This document shows, piece by piece, positions 1 through 8,508 of a DNA stretch of 64,000 nt. The DNA comes from Amycolatopsis sp. NBC_00345 (lineage in GTDB: Bacteria > Actinomycetota > Actinomycetes > Mycobacteriales > Pseudonocardiaceae). The DNA lies in the NCBI RefSeq assembly GCF_036116635.1, contig NZ_CP107995.1, positions 8,370,001 to 8,434,000 of the forward strand. Direction: 5' to 3'. Numbering within the stretch: the first letter of the stretch is position 1; each line of letters begins with the position of its first letter. Both the position numbers and the translations under genes were made by a program. The notes beneath the pieces are model-generated. The model was not told where the DNA came from. It saw only the letters and a list, made by a program, of their open reading frames with translations, and did no database searches.

Positions 1-2
1 CT

Positions 3-599
3 TCGGTGCGCGGCTGGCAGGCGGCTTCGGCGGCCGAGCGGCGCACCGCGGCCGAGGGCTTTTACAACGACTCGTACTGGTTCGACCAGGCCGCCTGCTC
101 GTCACCGCGCGCGGTGTTCTGGGTGGGCGACGCCGAGGGCGCCATGGCGTCCGGGCGCGAGTTCCGGGAGCTGCTGGCCGCGGTGATCGAGGCGAAACAG
201 CACGTCACGGAGCCGGCGATGGCCGTGCAGAAGCGCGTTTCGGCCTACGGCGCGGCGGCGGACGGGCTGGTGTCGTCGATCGCGTTCGACGGCAACGGAC
301 TGGCCACATTGGAGCTGACCGACGCGACGGTGATGCCGCGCGAGTGGCTCGGCGCGGGCACGTTCGCGAACGCGCGAGTGGACTCGCTCGCGGAGCTGGT
401 GCCGACCGTCCTGCGCAAGGACCAGACCGTGAGCCAGTTCGGTTTCGCGCGCGAGGAGCTGACGGAGTTCGTCACCGCGCTCGCGGGCCGCGGCGTCGAC
501 CGGGTCGTGCCGTTCGGCTCGGCCCTCACGTTCGCGGGCGTCTGGGACGGTTACGATCTGCTGGCCGAGTTCAGCCGGCTGGTCACGGTGCAGGCCTGA
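3..599 (+). CDS. LuxC-like acyl-CoA reductase, C-terminal part (cut by window edge)
   Basis: The reading frame is open to the left edge, so this is the C-terminal portion of a larger protein. LuxC-type reductases convert acyl-CoA or acyl-protein thioesters to fatty aldehydes with NADPH. The visible part carries the family segment YWFDQ-AACSSPR at roughly residues 24-35, followed by the long C-terminal domain typical of the family. The GTG at position 6 could serve as a start but would remove the catalytic half, so I treat the gene as truncated by the window. The stop lies 28 bases before the next gene on the same strand. Family assignment is by motif recognition only. Confidence 0.75.
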   Translation, partial: SVRGWQAASAAERRTAAEGFYNDSYWFDQAACSSPRAVFWVGDAEGAMASGREFRELLAAVIEAKQHVTEPAMAVQKRVSAYGAAADGLVSSIAFDGNGLATLELTDATVMPREWLGAGTFANARVDSLAELVPTVLRKDQTVSQFGFAREELTEFVTALAGRGVDRVVPFGSALTFAGVWDGYDLLAEFSRLVTVQA

Positions 600-627
600 C
601 CAGCGGTTGTCGTGAGGAGAATGGTCA

Positions 628-1611
628 GTGACGACCGTGCGGACGTCTGAGGAGGACGTGCCGGCTTCGAAGCCGAAGCCGGCAAAGTCCACCAAGGCCA
701 AGATCCTCGACGTCGTGCGCTGGGTCGCGATCCTGCTCGTCGTCGGCTTCGCCGCGAAGCAGCTCGCAGCCAACTGGGGCGAGTTCTGGCACACGCTGTC
801 GGACGTCGCGTGGCAGTCCTCTGTGCTCAGCCTGCTCGCGCTGGTCGCGTCCATCATGGTCTCCACCTGGGGCTGGCAGACGATGGTCGACGACCTCGGC
901 GAGCCGATCGGTTACGCGCGCGGCGCGCAGATCTGCCTGGTCGGCTCGCTCGGCAAGTACGTGCCGGGCTCGGTGTGGGCGTACCTGCTGCAGATGGAGC
1001 TGGGCCGCAAGGCCGGCCTCGCCCGCGCCCGGATCTTCACCGGCTCGCTGATCCAGCTCGGCGTCGGCGTGGTCTCGGCGCTGGTGGTTTCGCTGCTCGC
1101 GGCGCCGGCGGTGTTCAGCCACAGCCCACGCGCGATGTGGCTGTTCGCGGCTATCCCGGTCGGCCTCGCGCTGCTGCACCCGCGGATCCTGACCTGGGGC
1201 ACGTCGCTGGTGCTGCGGATCCTGCGCCGCCCGCCGCTGGCGCACCCGCTGGGCTGGGCGGTCGTCGGCAAGGTCTTCGGCGCGTCGACGCTGGCCTGGG
1301 CCCTGCAGGGGGTGCACCTGTGGCTGCTGGCGAACTCCGTCGGCGCCCCGGGTTTCAGCGGTTTTGTCTTGTGCGTCGGCGCCATGGCGGTGGCGATGAC
1401 GGTCGGGACTTTCGCGTTCATCCTGCCCAGCGGGGTGGGCGTCCGCGAGGTCGCCCAGGTCGCGGTGCTGACAGCCAGCGGGCTGACGGTGGGCCAGGCC
1501 GCCGCGTTCGCCGTGGCGTCCCGCGTGATGTTCACCGTGGCGGACCTGTTGACCGCGGGCTTCGCGGCCGGCGCCGCCCGCGTCGCTTCACGGCTCGCCA
1601 CTGCGGCTTAG
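628..1611 (+). CDS. Flippase-like integral membrane protein (LPG synthase TM region / UPF0104 type)
   Basis: A 327-residue polytopic membrane protein with about eight hydrophobic segments after a charged, Lys/Pro-rich N-terminus of some 25 residues. The signature GSLGKYVPGSVWAY near residue 110 and a late FILPSGVGVREV segment fit the lysylphosphatidylglycerol synthase transmembrane/UPF0104 family, members of which are thought to flip lipid-linked substrates. The start is GTG at 628, with the purine-rich GAGGAGA seven bases upstream. It follows the acyl-CoA reductase closely and could be cotranscribed. In this glycan-rich window a role in moving polyprenyl-linked sugars is plausible but unproven. 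Confidence 0.8.
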   Translation: MTTVRTSEEDVPASKPKPAKSTKAKILDVVRWVAILLVVGFAAKQLAANWGEFWHTLSDVAWQSSVLSLLALVASIMVSTWGWQTMVDDLGEPIGYARGAQICLVGSLGKYVPGSVWAYLLQMELGRKAGLARARIFTGSLIQLGVGVVSALVVSLLAAPAVFSHSPRAMWLFAAIPVGLALLHPRILTWGTSLVLRILRRPPLAHPLGWAVVGKVFGASTLAWALQGVHLWLLANSVGAPGFSGFVLCVGAMAVAMTVGTFAFILPSGVGVREVAQVAVLTASGLTVGQAAAFAVASRVMFTVADLLTAGFAAGAARVASRLATAA

Positions 1612-1618
1612 GTTCGAA

Positions 1619-1703
1619 GCGCCCCAATGTGGCATTGGTTGCGTTGAACGCACCCAATGTGGCGTTCGGTGCGTTGAGCGCACCGAACGCCACATTGGGG
1701 CGC
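1619..1703. repeat. Dispersed intergenic hairpin element, family A, copy 1
   Basis: An 85-bp element beginning GCGCCCCAATG and ending CATTGGGGCGC, with internal copies of ACGCACCGAACGCCACATT and its complement. It fills the convergent junction between the flippase-like gene and the secreted NTF2-like gene. Copies of the same element occur at 49267-49344 (interrupted by an insertion sequence) and 55655-55739, also at convergent junctions. The inner arms around 1661-1697 can form a long stem, so it probably works as a bidirectional terminator. Confidence 0.85.
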
Positions 1704-1730
1704 AAAAGTTCGCGGCTCGGCGCGGGTCGG

Positions 1731-2261
1731 TCAGGAGCCGGCCGGGAGGCTGGACTGACGGTCGACCTCGGCCTTGCTGTAGAAGTCGTCGTTGGTCAGG
1801 ATCTTGCCGCCGCGCGTCTTGATGACGGTGACGACGGGGACGGAGAACGCGTGGGGCGCGCCCGTGGCCTGGCCGCTGAAGTTCCAGAAGATGATCTCGC
1901 TGTTGTTGACGCCGATCGCGTTGGTGACCGTGACCTTCCCGTTCGGGACGGCCCACTTGGTGTTGCCGAACCACTGGGCGACCCCGGCGCTGCCGGTGAA
2001 GGTCTCGTTGTAGGCGTGGTCGGTGTAGCGGGAGCCGTCCTTGACGAACAGGTTGGCCAGGTCCTGCGGGTTGCTGCTGTTCCACCCGGCGGCCCACTTG
2101 ACGGCGAGCGGGGTCAGGTGCGGCTTGGGGGCGTGGTTCGCGGCTTCGGCCGCCGCTGCGGCCGGCTGGGCGACGGTGCTCGCGGCCGCCATGGACGTGC
2201 CGGCGAGGGTGACGGCGGCGGCGGCGAGCAGGCCGGTGACGGCGACGCGGACGTTGATCAT
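1731..2261 (-). CDS. Secreted NTF2/SnoaL-like protein
   Basis: A 176-residue protein with a clear Sec signal peptide: basic start, hydrophobic run, and an Ala-rich cleavage region around residues 24-38. The mature part (PLAVKWAAGWNSSN, a VKDGSRYTDHAYNE segment and a C-terminal GKILTNDDFYS) resembles the cone-shaped NTF2/SnoaL fold seen in small exported actinobacterial proteins. The ATG start has AAGGAG six bases upstream on the minus strand. It is a single gene with an AT-rich upstream region. No catalytic residues can be assigned; it could be an enzyme of the SnoaL type or a binding protein. Confidence 0.75.
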   Translation of the reverse strand: MINVRVAVTGLLAAAAVTLAGTSMAAASTVAQPAAAAAEAANHAPKPHLTPLAVKWAAGWNSSNPQDLANLFVKDGSRYTDHAYNETFTGSAGVAQWFGNTKWAVPNGKVTVTNAIGVNNSEIIFWNFSGQATGAPHAFSVPVVTVIKTRGGKILTNDDFYSKAEVDRQSSLPAGS

Positions 2262-2327
2262 TGAAACTCCTTGGGGACAACGGGTTCTTGGTGGTCTGGC
2301 CTGGCGGTGAGGCAGTTGTTATTGATC

Positions 2328-2346
2328 AGTCACTAAGTATGTAACT
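2328..2346. promoter_or_regulatory. Possible operator upstream of the NTF2-like gene
   Basis: An imperfect inverted repeat with half sites AGTCAC and GTAACT separated by seven bases, in a distinctly AT-rich stretch upstream of the minus-strand NTF2-like gene. It has the size of a TetR or MarR operator. No regulator gene is adjacent, so this is a weak suggestion. Confidence 0.3.
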
Positions 2347-2402
2347 ACACACTCACAACCTTGTCAATAATCTTTCGGGCAAGGTGGCGGGGCCTGGCGG
2401 CT

Positions 2403-4331
2403 TCAGCCCTTCAGCTGGTAGATCACCGCGTCGTCGTTCCGGTAGACCTGCCGAAGGAACGGCAGCCCGTCGAGGCCGACGAGGCCCGCGGACTGGTAGG
2501 CAGGCTCCGGCGGGGCCGCCGGACGGCCGAGGATCACCCAGTGCACGTTCAGCCTCGCGACGGCGGCGCGCACGGCCGGGTTCGTCGGGTACTCCTTGAA
2601 GTGGGCGGCCAGCAGCACGGCGTCGGACGGGGGCGCGGTGCCGTCGTCGTGGGCGGCGACCGTGCGGGTGCCGGTGAGGGCGTAGGTCCAGACCGTGCCG
2701 TCGTAGCGGTCGTTCATGGCCCACTCGCCCGGCTTGGCGAGCTTGCCCAGCTCGACCATCGCGCGTTCCTCGTCCGGGGTGATGTTGAGGGTGCGCGGGT
2801 CGGCGGCGCGGTAGCCGGCGGCGAGGCGGCCGCCGTTGGACTGCGCGTACAGGCCGTTCGTGACCACCACGAAACCCAGCAGCACCACCGTGCCCACGGC
2901 GGCCGCGGGCACCCGGGCGGGCAGCCGCTCGGCGATCCAGGCCTGCAGCGACGCGACGCCGTGGCCGGCGATGAACGCCAGCGGCACGATCGCCATCGAG
3001 ATGAACCGGTACGGGTCGTCCCACCACGGCCGGGAAAGCGCCATCACCAGCGACGAGTTCGACGACGCGACGGCCATATACGCGAGCCCGCTCACCAGCG
3101 CGCTCAGCCCGATCCACCGCAAACGGCCCAGCCGGCCGAAGAAGACGAACCCCAGCAGCAGCGCCACCGAAAGCCACAACTGCGGCTGCGGCTCCCAGTG
3201 CTGGAACCCGAGCAGCGCGCCGAGCGCCGTCGTCGCGCGGTATTCGATCGGCCAGCCCAGGTACGGCAGGGTGCTGCTCGCCAGCCCCAGCGCGCCGAAC
3301 AGCTGCAGCCACGCCACGAGCACCGAAACCACCGCGATCGGCAGCAGCGCCAGCAGGTCACGGCCGATCCGCTTCAGCCGCGCGCCCGGCTCCGCCCACC
3401 GCTGCACCAGCATCGGCCCGGCGAACAGGACCGCGCCGAACAGCGTCGAGGAGTGCACGCACAGCAGCCCGACGGCGCCCAGCACCAGCACGAACGCCGT
3501 GTCGGGCGCGGCCCGGCCGAGGTATCGGCGCAGCGCGACCGCGGCCAGCGGCGTCAGCGCGAGCCCCAGCAGGAACGGGTACAGCGGCCCGCGGCTCATC
3601 GACTCGTACGTGCTCATCACCGGCGCCGCCGACGCGAGCGCGACCGCCCCGGCCAGCACCGCCCGGCCGCGGAACTCCCGCACCAGCACCACGAGCGACA
3701 GCGCCAGCAGTCCCGGCAGCAGCATGGTGTTCACGTCGAGCGTCAGCGGGATCGACGCCCCGCTCAGCTGGTACTGCAGTGCGGCCAGCAGGTGGTAGGC
3801 GTTGGGGTAGAACGGCGGCGTGGCGTCGCCGTACCAGTTCAGCGTGCCCATGCCGGTGAGGCTGCCGTCGCCGGTCGAAGCGACGTAGCGGACGCCGTTC
3901 GCCGCGTACGGCGCGTCGCCGCCCTGCGCGATGGCGCCGAGGTGGCCCATGCCGTAGATCGCCGCGTAACCGCCGATCACGGCCGTGACGACAACACACG
4001 CGATCACCGCGAAGTGCCCGCGCCGCGCCCACAGCCCGGGCTCCGGCTCGGGCGGCCACCGGCGCAGCGTCAGCCGCCGCAGTCCGAACGCGACGGCGGC
4101 GAAGACCAGTGTGGTCAGTGCGAAGGTGAGCGGGTTGTACGGCAGGCCCAGCGCGTGCGTCCACGGTCCGGCGAGGCCGCCGATCGCGTAGCTCAGCAGT
4201 GGCGCCAGCCCGGCGAGCGCCCAGCCGCGCAGGCCCGCCGCGAGTCCCGTGAGCAGGCCGGGCAGCCCGAGCACGAGCAGCATCACGGCTACGCCGGCCA
4301 CATCGGACAGCAGCGTGGGTTCACTCGGCAA
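2403..4331 (-). CDS. Large polytopic membrane protein, DUF6541-like (paralogue 1)
   Basis: About 643 residues with 12 or more hydrophobic segments and a soluble C-terminal region. It aligns by eye with the protein at 10548-12560: both start with a hydrophobic segment followed by RGWALAGLAPLLSYA and an AGPW-GLPYN motif, and both contain RPWW-DPYR/DRYR, NDR-DGT-W and HWVILG/HHVLIG-like segments. I choose the TTG start at 4331 because GAGGA lies six bases upstream and the resulting N-terminus matches the paralogue; the frame extends further upstream without support. These look like GT-C type membrane glycosyltransferases, but the family has no assigned function that I know. Confidence 0.75.
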   Translation of the reverse strand: MPSEPTLLSDVAGVAVMLLVLGLPGLLTGLAAGLRGWALAGLAPLLSYAIGGLAGPWTHALGLPYNPLTFALTTLVFAAVAFGLRRLTLRRWPPEPEPGLWARRGHFAVIACVVVTAVIGGYAAIYGMGHLGAIAQGGDAPYAANGVRYVASTGDGSLTGMGTLNWYGDATPPFYPNAYHLLAALQYQLSGASIPLTLDVNTMLLPGLLALSLVVLVREFRGRAVLAGAVALASAAPVMSTYESMSRGPLYPFLLGLALTPLAAVALRRYLGRAAPDTAFVLVLGAVGLLCVHSSTLFGAVLFAGPMLVQRWAEPGARLKRIGRDLLALLPIAVVSVLVAWLQLFGALGLASSTLPYLGWPIEYRATTALGALLGFQHWEPQPQLWLSVALLLGFVFFGRLGRLRWIGLSALVSGLAYMAVASSNSSLVMALSRPWWDDPYRFISMAIVPLAFIAGHGVASLQAWIAERLPARVPAAAVGTVVLLGFVVVTNGLYAQSNGGRLAAGYRAADPRTLNITPDEERAMVELGKLAKPGEWAMNDRYDGTVWTYALTGTRTVAAHDDGTAPPSDAVLLAAHFKEYPTNPAVRAAVARLNVHWVILGRPAAPPEPAYQSAGLVGLDGLPFLRQVYRNDDAVIYQLKG

Positions 4332-4594
4332 CAGACATCCTCGGCTGGTGACGGATCCGCTCGGCGCCCCAGGGAGAGCGGAAGAGAAGGGGGAGCACAG
4401 ATTAGCGGGCACCCACATACACCCGAACGGCTTATGTCCGCGGAGCGTAATACCGCGATTGACTGGACTCGGTGAGGTGATCGTCGAGGGGCGTGTTTTC
4501 CGGCGAATCTCTCACGGGGTAGTCGCTGTGGCGGTGCACGGCGAACGGCGGCCGGACGGGGACGGCCGCGGCGGGGTGAGGCGAGGGGGATCGG

Positions 4595-6130
4595 GTGGGC
4601 TACGCGGTCGTGGCGTGCTGGCTGCTGCTGGCCGCGCTGGTCGTCGCCACCTGGGCCCGGATCGCCGCCGACCGCCGCTGGCGCGGGTTCGTGCTGGTGC
4701 TCACCCTGGGCTTTTCCTTGGTGCACCAGCTGGTGTTCGCCACCGTGACCGACGCCGCGCTCGTCACCTTCCGGTACGCGCAGAACATCGCGGACGGCAA
4801 CGGGCCGGTGTTCAATCCCGGTGACCGGTCCGAGGGGTACGCGAATTTCCTCTGGCTCGTGGTGGTCTCACTGCCGAAAGCCGCATTCGGCGCGGATATC
4901 GCGACTTCCGCGGTTGTCCTCGGGGTCGTCTCGGCGTTCGGCTGTGTTCTCGTCTCGTACTTCCTGGTGAATCGCGTCACCACGCTCGCGCTGCCCGAAG
5001 GCGGGGAGCGGCGCCCGGCGGTCGGCGTCGCCGCCGCGGTGCTGACGGCGGGCGCGAGCGGCCTCGCGGTGTACGGGCCCTCCGGCACCGAGACGCCGTT
5101 GTTCGTGCTGCTGGTCCTCGCCGTCGCGTACGCGCTCGTCGCGTCCCGGCCGGTGGTGGCGGGCGTGCTCGTGGCGGCCGCGGTGATGACCCGGCCGGAG
5201 GGGGTGGTGCCGGCCGTCGTGGCCGGGGTCTGGCTCGTCGTGGCCGCCGCGCGCGGCCGCCACACCTGGTGGGCGCCGGTCGGGTACGGGCTGGGCGCGC
5301 TGGTGTTCCTGGTGCCGTGGACGGCGTGGCGCGCCACCTTCTACCACCACTTCCTGCCCAACCGGGCGCTGCGCCCGCATGGCCCGGACTGGTCGTACCT
5401 GGCCGGGTTTTCCTTGGCGCACCTGGGTTTCCTGGCGATCGGCCTGGCCGCGGTCGTGACGCTGGCGGCCTGTCGCACCCACGGCCGCGCGGCGGAAGCG
5501 CGGGCGGCGCTGTGGCTGCTGTTCGCGCTCGTGGCCGGGCTGACGGCGTTCGTGGCCATTCTGGACGATGACCAGGGGACGTCGTGGCGGCTGCTCACGC
5601 CGGTGCCGCCGCTGCTGGCCGTCGCGGCGGTCGGGACGTACGGCGCGCTCACGGCCGCGAACCCGTCGCCGCGGCCGCGGACCGTCTCCCGGCTGGTGCC
5701 GGTGGCGGCCGCCGCGTTGACCGGCTTGGCCGTGCTGGCGTCGCTGCTCAGCCCGGACCTGCTCGCCCGGGTGCGCGACTGGCGCACGCACAGCGCGCAG
5801 CTCGCCGAGGTCGGCGAGTGGCTGGGCGACTACCTGCCGGCGGGTTCCGTGGTGAGCGCGGCGTCGCCGGGCGCGATCGCGAGCCGCGTGGGCTCGCAGC
5901 TGCTGGTGATCGGCGCCGGCGCCAAGCGCGCGACGGTCGCCGTGCCGGACGGAGACGGCTACGCCCAGCGACAGGACTGCGCCGCCGGCCCGGACTCGTC
6001 GCCGGCCGCGACGTTCCGCCGCATCGGCACGCCGTTCTGGATCACCGTGTACCCGCGCGCCGACGAGGCGGGCCGGCTCATCGACGACCTCGACCGGGCG
6101 CCGGGCTTCCAGTACGTATCCTGCCCGTGA
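4595..6130 (+). CDS. GT-C membrane glycosyltransferase-like protein, AftB-like N-terminus
   Basis: A 511-residue integral membrane protein with about ten hydrophobic segments and a periplasmic-looking C-terminal domain. Its first loop (DAALVTFRYAQN, then GNGPVFNPGDRSEG, then FLW) closely resembles the first loop of the mycobacterial arabinofuranosyltransferase AftB and related GT-C enzymes, where a pair of acidic residues is usual; here the pair is Thr-Asp. GTG start with GAGGGGG five bases upstream. It overlaps the next gene by one base (TGATG), so the two are translationally coupled. A role in adding a sugar from a polyprenyl donor outside the membrane is likely; the exact sugar is unknown. 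Confidence 0.65.
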   Translation: MGYAVVACWLLLAALVVATWARIAADRRWRGFVLVLTLGFSLVHQLVFATVTDAALVTFRYAQNIADGNGPVFNPGDRSEGYANFLWLVVVSLPKAAFGADIATSAVVLGVVSAFGCVLVSYFLVNRVTTLALPEGGERRPAVGVAAAVLTAGASGLAVYGPSGTETPLFVLLVLAVAYALVASRPVVAGVLVAAAVMTRPEGVVPAVVAGVWLVVAAARGRHTWWAPVGYGLGALVFLVPWTAWRATFYHHFLPNRALRPHGPDWSYLAGFSLAHLGFLAIGLAAVVTLAACRTHGRAAEARAALWLLFALVAGLTAFVAILDDDQGTSWRLLTPVPPLLAVAAVGTYGALTAANPSPRPRTVSRLVPVAAAALTGLAVLASLLSPDLLARVRDWRTHSAQLAEVGEWLGDYLPAGSVVSAASPGAIASRVGSQLLVIGAGAKRATVAVPDGDGYAQRQDCAAGPDSSPAATFRRIGTPFWITVYPRADEAGRLIDDLDRAPGFQYVSCP

Positions 6131-7548
6131 TGACGACCGTGGCCGAGAGGGTGAGGACGCGTCCGTCCTCGGCCCTCGGGTACGGCGTGTTCGGCGCGTC
6201 GCTGGTCGCGCTGCTCGTCCGGTTCCTCGTGCCGCGGCCGGTGTCCATGTCCGACAACGGTGACGGCTTCCGCGTGCTGTGCGGCGCCGGGATCACCTGG
6301 AAGAGCCTGCCGCAGCCGTACATCCGGCTCGAGTACGCGGCGACGCCTGGTGGCTGCGAACCGAGCTACCAGCTGAGCCAGAGCTGGCTCGCGCACCTGG
6401 CCGTCGACGCCGGGAACCTGTTCGGGCTGCACTCGGCGCTCAGCCTGGTGGTGCTGGGCGTGCTGGGCTGTGTGGTCGCGGCGGCGGCCGTGACGCTGGT
6501 CGTGCTCGGCCTGCCGTACGGCCCGCGCGTCCGCCTGCTCGTGGCGCTCGGGCTGCTGCTGGTGGTCGCGGACTCGGCGTTCTTCGGTTATTTCTCCTCG
6601 ATCCTCGGCGAGGGCACGGCGTTCCTGGGACTGCTGCTGGCCGTGGGCGGGCTGCTGCTCACCGCGCGTCCCGGCTGGTGGGGCCACGCGGGACTGGCCG
6701 TGACGGCCGTCGGCGGGCTGGTGGCGGTGAACGCCAAGGTGCAGACGCTGATGATCCTGCCGCTGCTGGCCGTCGCCGTGCTGCTGGTCCGGCCCGGCAC
6801 CCGAAGACGGTGGCTGCCGGGGCTGCTCGTCGTCGCCGCGCTGGCCGGCGGGACGTGGTGGGCGCAGACCAGCGTCGACCCGGCCCCCGCGCCGGACGGC
6901 ACCTGGTCCTCGGTCCCGGGCGGGGACTCCCGCGAGATCAACATGGTCAACACCATCTTCCTGAACATCGTGGACGGCAGGCACGACACGGCCGCCGACC
7001 TCGCGGAGCTGGGCCTGCCCTCGTCGTTCGCGCAGTACGCGGGCAACGGCTGGTGGGGCCCGCACCCGGTCATCTCGGACCCGCTGTACCCGCGGTACCG
7101 GGACCGGATGAGCCGCCGGAACGCCGTCACCTTCTTCGCCACCCACCCGTCCCGCACGCTGGCGGTGCTGAACCGCGCGGCGGGCGACCTGCTGGCCGCG
7201 CGGCCGGACTACCTGGGCAGCTTCACGGCGTCGGCGGGCTTCGCGCCGCACGCGCAGGAGTACCGCGTGCCGGTCGTCTCGGGCCTGACCGGGCTGCTCG
7301 CGCCGTTCGGCCTGTTCGCCCTCGTCCCGCTCTGGCTGTTCGTCGCCTGGCGCGGCTGGCGGCACCGCCGCACGGCGCTGGGCGTGGTGCTGGGCCTGCT
7401 GCTGACCGTCGCGCTGGGGCAGTTCGTCCTCGCGGCCCTCGGCGACGGCATCGAAAACATCAAGCACCAGGCAGTCGCGCTGTTCGCCACGCTCATCGCG
7501 CTGGTGCTGGCCGGAGTGGTGTGGCACCCAAAACCTACGCAAGCGTAG
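6130..7548 (+). CDS. Polytopic membrane protein, possibly WsfD-like glycan transferase
   Basis: A 472-residue multi-pass membrane protein. The ATG overlaps the stop of the preceding GT-C gene, indicating one operon. After the first hydrophobic segment it has a conserved-looking loop (SMSDNGDGFRVLCG) and later a soluble segment with GWWGPHPVISDPLYPRY, a pattern I associate with actinobacterial proteins annotated as WsfD-type glycan hexose transferases. That label is tentative. The last codons and stop lie inside a perfect palindrome at 7529-7554. Paired with the upstream gene it probably builds or exports a surface glycan. Confidence 0.6.
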   Translation: MTTVAERVRTRPSSALGYGVFGASLVALLVRFLVPRPVSMSDNGDGFRVLCGAGITWKSLPQPYIRLEYAATPGGCEPSYQLSQSWLAHLAVDAGNLFGLHSALSLVVLGVLGCVVAAAAVTLVVLGLPYGPRVRLLVALGLLLVVADSAFFGYFSSILGEGTAFLGLLLAVGGLLLTARPGWWGHAGLAVTAVGGLVAVNAKVQTLMILPLLAVAVLLVRPGTRRRWLPGLLVVAALAGGTWWAQTSVDPAPAPDGTWSSVPGGDSREINMVNTIFLNIVDGRHDTAADLAELGLPSSFAQYAGNGWWGPHPVISDPLYPRYRDRMSRRNAVTFFATHPSRTLAVLNRAAGDLLAARPDYLGSFTASAGFAPHAQEYRVPVVSGLTGLLAPFGLFALVPLWLFVAWRGWRHRRTALGVVLGLLLTVALGQFVLAALGDGIENIKHQAVALFATLIALVLAGVVWHPKPTQA

Positions 7549-7554
7549 GTTTTG
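7529..7554. promoter_or_regulatory. Perfect 26-bp palindrome overlapping a stop codon (operator or terminator)
   Basis: The arms CAAAACCTACGC and GCGTAGGTTTTG are separated by only two bases. The stop codon TAG of the upstream gene is inside the right arm, and the PlsC start is 28 bases downstream. The right arm ends in four T, so it could be an intrinsic terminator; its near-zero loop and position just before a likely -10 (TAGCCT at 7570) would also suit a repressor operator for the acyltransferase gene. Confidence 0.55.
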
Positions 7555-7581
7555 CCGGTCCGGCTCCCGTAGCCTGGTTTC

Positions 7582-8325
7582 ATGGCTGACCTCGTGTACC
7601 CGCCCGTGCTCGTCGCGGCCCAGTTGATGTTCCGGCTGCTGGACAACCGCATCCGGATCGAGGGCGCGGAACACGTGCCGTCGACCGGTGGCGCGGTGAT
7701 CGCGTGCACCCACGTCAGCTATCTGGACTTCATCTACTGCGGCCTCGGCGCGCGCCCGTCGAAGCGGCTGGTGCGGTTCATGGCGAAGAAGGAGATCTTC
7801 TCCCACGGCGTCGGCGGGCCGCTGATGCGCGGGATGCACCACATCCCCGTCGACCGCGCCGCCGGCCAGGCCTCCTACGACGAGGCGGTCAAACGGCTGC
7901 GCGCGGGCGAGGTCGTCGGTGTCTTCCCGGAGGCGACGATCAGCCGGTCGTTCACCGTGAAGGACATCAAGACGGGCGCCGCGCGCATGGCCGCCGAGGC
8001 CGGTGTGCCGGTGATCCCGATGGCGCTGTGGGGCACGCAGCGGCTGTGGACCAAGGGCCACCCGAAGGACCTGACCCACCGCCACGTGCCCATCTCGATC
8101 GTCATGGGCGCCCCGATGCACCCGGCCGCCGACGACGACTTCGAGGTGCTGACCAAGGACCTGCGCGCCCGGATGTCCGAGCTGCTCGACCAGGCCCAGG
8201 CGTCCTACCCGGACAGCCCCACCGCCGACGACGACCGCTGGTGGCTGCCCGCCCACCTCGGCGGCACCGCCCCCACCCCGGAGGCCGCCGCGGACCTGGA
8301 CCGCCGCCCGGCCGAGCGCGACTGA
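7582..8325 (+). CDS. 1-acyl-sn-glycerol-3-phosphate acyltransferase family protein (PlsC-like)
   Basis: A 247-residue acyltransferase that would transfer an acyl chain to lysophosphatidate or a similar acceptor at the inner membrane face. The catalytic HX4D motif is HVSYLD around residues 43-48, and the substrate-binding segment FPEATISRS (usually EGTRS) lies near residue 115. The ATG is about seven bases after a TAGCCT -10-like element, so the message may be almost leaderless. The gene stands alone between a palindrome and the repeat array at 8351-8491. Family is clear; the acceptor lipid is not. Confidence 0.88.
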   Translation: MADLVYPPVLVAAQLMFRLLDNRIRIEGAEHVPSTGGAVIACTHVSYLDFIYCGLGARPSKRLVRFMAKKEIFSHGVGGPLMRGMHHIPVDRAAGQASYDEAVKRLRAGEVVGVFPEATISRSFTVKDIKTGAARMAAEAGVPVIPMALWGTQRLWTKGHPKDLTHRHVPISIVMGAPMHPAADDDFEVLTKDLRARMSELLDQAQASYPDSPTADDDRWWLPAHLGGTAPTPEAAADLDRRPAERD

Positions 8326-8350
8326 CCCTCGCCGCTCCCCCCGCCGCAGG

Positions 8351-8491
8351 CCCTGAAGGCCACCTTCAGGGTCGGATACGCCCTCATGGTGGCCTTCAGG
8401 GACCAGCATGCCCTCATGGTGGCCTTCAGGGACCAGCATGCCCTCATGGTGGCCTTCAGGGACCAGCATGCCCTCATGGTGGCCTTCAGGG
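8351..8491. repeat. Family B hairpin element with four tandem arms
   Basis: CCCTGAAGGCCACC is followed by four copies of CCCTCATGGTGGCCTTCAGG at 8381, 8411, 8441 and 8471, the last three preceded by the identical spacer GACCAGCATG, giving an exact 30-bp period. The left arm can pair with any of the four right arms. It lies at the convergent junction of the PlsC-like and HAD genes. Single-copy relatives are at 43517-43569 and 45531-45583. Confidence 0.9.
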
Positions 8492-8508
8492 ACTCAGCGA
8501 CGGGCGGG

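Noticed and set aside
5959..8469. Very long open frame on the minus strand opposite the WsfD-like and PlsC-like genes
   Set aside because: Arg/Gln/His-rich composition typical of antisense frames in high-GC DNA, no recognisable domain, and it lies opposite well-supported genes. Several similar frames (for example 2361-4475 plus, 10539-12584 plus) were rejected for the same reason.
8381..8490. Regularly spaced repeats that could suggest a CRISPR array
   Set aside because: The spacers are identical (GACCAGCATG), the period is 30 bp with no unique spacer, and no cas genes are present. It is an amplified hairpin arm.
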